A stretch of 6,449 nucleotides of DNA from Nitrospirae bacterium RBG_16_43_11 (GTDB lineage Bacteria > Nitrospirota > 9FT-COMBO-42-15 > HDB-SIOI813), in NCBI GenBank assembly GCA_001805165.1, contig MHEI01000045.1:598-7046 (forward strand), in the 5' to 3' direction. Positions within the stretch are counted from its first letter, which is position 1; the number at the start of each line of letters is the position of its first letter. A model generated the notes under the pieces. The model was not told the DNA's origin, searched no databases, and was given only the letters and a program-made list of their open reading frames with translations. Shown here piece after piece: positions 5,251 through 6,449 of this stretch. A program made the position numbers and the translations under genes.

Positions 5251-5726
5251 TCACAGCCCTGGATACAAATATCCTGCTGGATATACTTATTCCAAATGCG
5301 AAATATGCCAGGAGTTCAAAGTCTCTGATTGACGATGCCTTCCGCAAAGGCAGCCTCGTTATGAGTGAAATCGTATATGCTGAGCTTTGTTCCCAGTTCC
5401 CTTCAAAGAATGACCTTGACCTGTTCATTATAGAGACAGGAATTCGATTAGTCCCATCGAGTACTGATTCATTGTATTCGGCCAGCCTTGCATGGAAAGA
5501 GTACCTTACCGCAAAGGGTAAAAAAAGCGAAATATGTCCTCAGTGTGGGTCAAAATTACAATGGAACTGCCTTAAATGTGAGAAAAGGATTCCTGTCAGG
5601 CAGCATATACTAAGTGACTTCCTTATAGGAGGCCATGCATTAAGGCAGGCTGACCAGCTTTTAACCCGTGACAGGGGATACTATCGCACATACTTTACGG
5701 AACTGAAGATTGTAAACCCTGGTTGA
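5247..5726 (+). CDS. vapC: PIN-domain toxin VapC with an internal CxxC zinc-knuckle pair
   Basis: VapC toxins are Mg-dependent ribonucleases, many of which cut tRNA or rRNA and arrest translation. This 159-residue protein has the four acidic PIN residues: Asp6 in ALDTNILLDIL, Glu46 in SEIVYAEL, Asp124 in ILSDFLIGGHA and Asp142 in LLTRDRGYYRTYF. It is longer than the usual 125-140. The extra part, residues about 90-118, holds Cys97-x2-Cys100-x7-Cys108-x2-Cys111, a zinc-ribbon-like cluster placed between the second and third catalytic acidic residues. The ATG overlaps the antitoxin stop by 4 nt, and I see no strong ribosome binding site of its own. The function as toxin is inferred from the family and operon layout; the target is not visible. 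Confidence 0.9.
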   Translation: MITALDTNILLDILIPNAKYARSSKSLIDDAFRKGSLVMSEIVYAELCSQFPSKNDLDLFIIETGIRLVPSSTDSLYSASLAWKEYLTAKGKKSEICPQCGSKLQWNCLKCEKRIPVRQHILSDFLIGGHALRQADQLLTRDRGYYRTYFTELKIVNPG

Positions 5727-5787
5727 AGATACAATTGAAATGGCACATCCAGATTCGGGCGACGGTTCGTGTCAGGCCATCAAATCT
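5727..5787. other. Short gap between convergent vapC and the CCA-type nucleotidyltransferase
   Basis: These 61 bases between two convergent gene ends contain no tRNA, no clear hairpin with a T-run and no credible open frame. I see nothing to annotate. Confidence 0.5.
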
Positions 5788-6449
5788 TTATTTGGACAAC
5801 AACTCCCTTGCCATAGCCAGCGCCTTCTCACTGCTATTTACCTCACCTGTATCCTGTGCGCTTCGTATCTGCTCAAGAATGCGTCCCATTTCAGGTCCAG
5901 GCTCCATTCCGAGGGCGATCAGGTCTCTGCCGGTAATCAGGTCTCTTCTTTCAAGCCTGTTTTTGATAACCTCATAATAATCTTTAATAGTTTCTGTTGA
6001 CCACCGATGGAAATATTCCCTCTCCTCTGTGCTTGAATCAGGGCCTAAGGTGCTTTTTACATCTGCCATTGCAACAATAACAGAGGGGACTGCGTCATCT
6101 TTCATCTTCCGGAACCATTTCATCTTTGTGGCTGGTTTTACACCATGTTTCGCAAGACTCAGGACATGCAAATGCTCAGCAATTAATAGTTTTAGAAAGT
6201 CCCTGTCACGGTTTGACATTCTTAATCTCTCTGCAATAACATCCATTAGTCCTGTCCCTTTTTCATCATGGCCGTAAAAGGTAATGCGGCCGGTATCAGG
6301 CTTTACTTCACGGCATGCAGGTTTCCCGATATCATGTAAAAGGGCAGCAAGCTTTGTGAACGGCAACCGGTTGTCCCGGCCAAGATTCATTGTAACATCA
6401 TCCGGAAATACAGCCTCCCTGTCATTTTCCTTGTCATGCTTCCCATTCC
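5788..6449 (-). CDS. CCA-type tRNA nucleotidyltransferase / HD-domain protein, C-terminal part (start outside window)
   Basis: About 219 codons are visible; the frame is open to the window edge without a start, so the N-terminal nucleotidyltransferase domain must lie beyond 6449. Numbering from the Met at 6390, the HD domain has LAALLHDIGKP (His19-Asp20), TFYGHDEKG (His41-Asp42) and LLIAEHLHVL (His73), the order seen in bacterial CCA-adding enzymes and related poly(A)-polymerase-family proteins. The C-terminus DLIALGMEPGPEMGRILEQI (155-174) followed by DTGEVNSSEKALAMARELL is the helical tail typical of that family. It could be a complete CCA-adding enzyme, or a CC- or A-adding enzyme; the missing half decides. 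HD activities in this family include phosphodiesterase and phosphatase. The stop TAA is at 5790-5788. Confidence 0.88.
   Translation of the reverse strand, partial: NGKHDKENDREAVFPDDVTMNLGRDNRLPFTKLAALLHDIGKPACREVKPDTGRITFYGHDEKGTGLMDVIAERLRMSNRDRDFLKLLIAEHLHVLSLAKHGVKPATKMKWFRKMKDDAVPSVIVAMADVKSTLGPDSSTEEREYFHRWSTETIKDYYEVIKNRLERRDLITGRDLIALGMEPGPEMGRILEQIRSAQDTGEVNSSEKALAMARELLSK

Noticed and set aside
5723..6277. Plus-strand open frames of 82-86 codons at the right end
   Set aside because: They are antisense to the HD-domain nucleotidyltransferase gene, whose minus-strand motifs are clear.
1..6449. CRISPR array, insertion sequence, phage or defence island
   Set aside because: No regularly spaced repeats, transposase, integrase or restriction-type motifs are present. 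The toxin-antitoxin pair is the only accessory-type module.

Overview
The window is an ordinary, gene-dense bacterial chromosome segment at moderate GC. It is rich in translation and RNA-metabolism genes. The organism cannot be named from the sequence alone. The gene set (SmpB with tmRNA, full-length GlnD, a PCYCGC-type cysteine-rich lipoprotein, OsmC, an AbrB/PIN toxin-antitoxin pair, an HD-domain CCA-type nucleotidyltransferase), the canonical TTGACA-type promoters and the encoded CCA ends on both tRNAs suit a Gram-negative-type environmental bacterium. A Nitrospirota- or Desulfobacterota-like host is my low-confidence guess.

Left part (1-1317, minus strand): smpB, then a small cysteine-rich lipoprotein gene, then a 118-nt imperfect palindrome, then the 5' part of ssrA (tmRNA), whose 3' part lies outside the window. 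SmpB and tmRNA are obligate partners in trans-translation (ribosome rescue), so this is a functional cluster with an extra gene and a repeat placed between the partners. The visible tag reading frame ends ANAEFALAA-stop.

Middle part (1406-4225, plus strand): a divergent promoter region reads right into tRNA-Leu(GAG), and only 8 nt after its CCA end comes the start codon of glnD, the PII uridylyltransferase/uridylyl-removing nitrogen sensor. All GlnD domains and motifs look intact. glnD has no Shine-Dalgarno sequence and probably shares the tRNA promoter.

Right-middle (4297-4934, minus strand): tRNA-His(GTG) followed by osmC, a thiol peroxidase for organic hydroperoxides. The open frame of osmC runs back through the whole tRNA, but the true start is at 4728 behind a strong ribosome binding site.

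Right part: a plus-strand vapB-vapC toxin-antitoxin operon (5023-5726) sits behind a near-consensus promoter overlapped by three alternating operator half-sites. The PIN toxin carries a CxxC-x7-CxxC zinc-knuckle insertion between its catalytic acidic residues. Convergent to it is the C-terminal part of a CCA-type tRNA nucleotidyltransferase/HD protein (minus strand), cut by the window end.

I found no CRISPR array, insertion sequence or clearly new multi-gene system. The points most worth a second look are the zinc-knuckle VapC, the palindrome directly upstream of tmRNA, and the tRNA-Leu/glnD junction.
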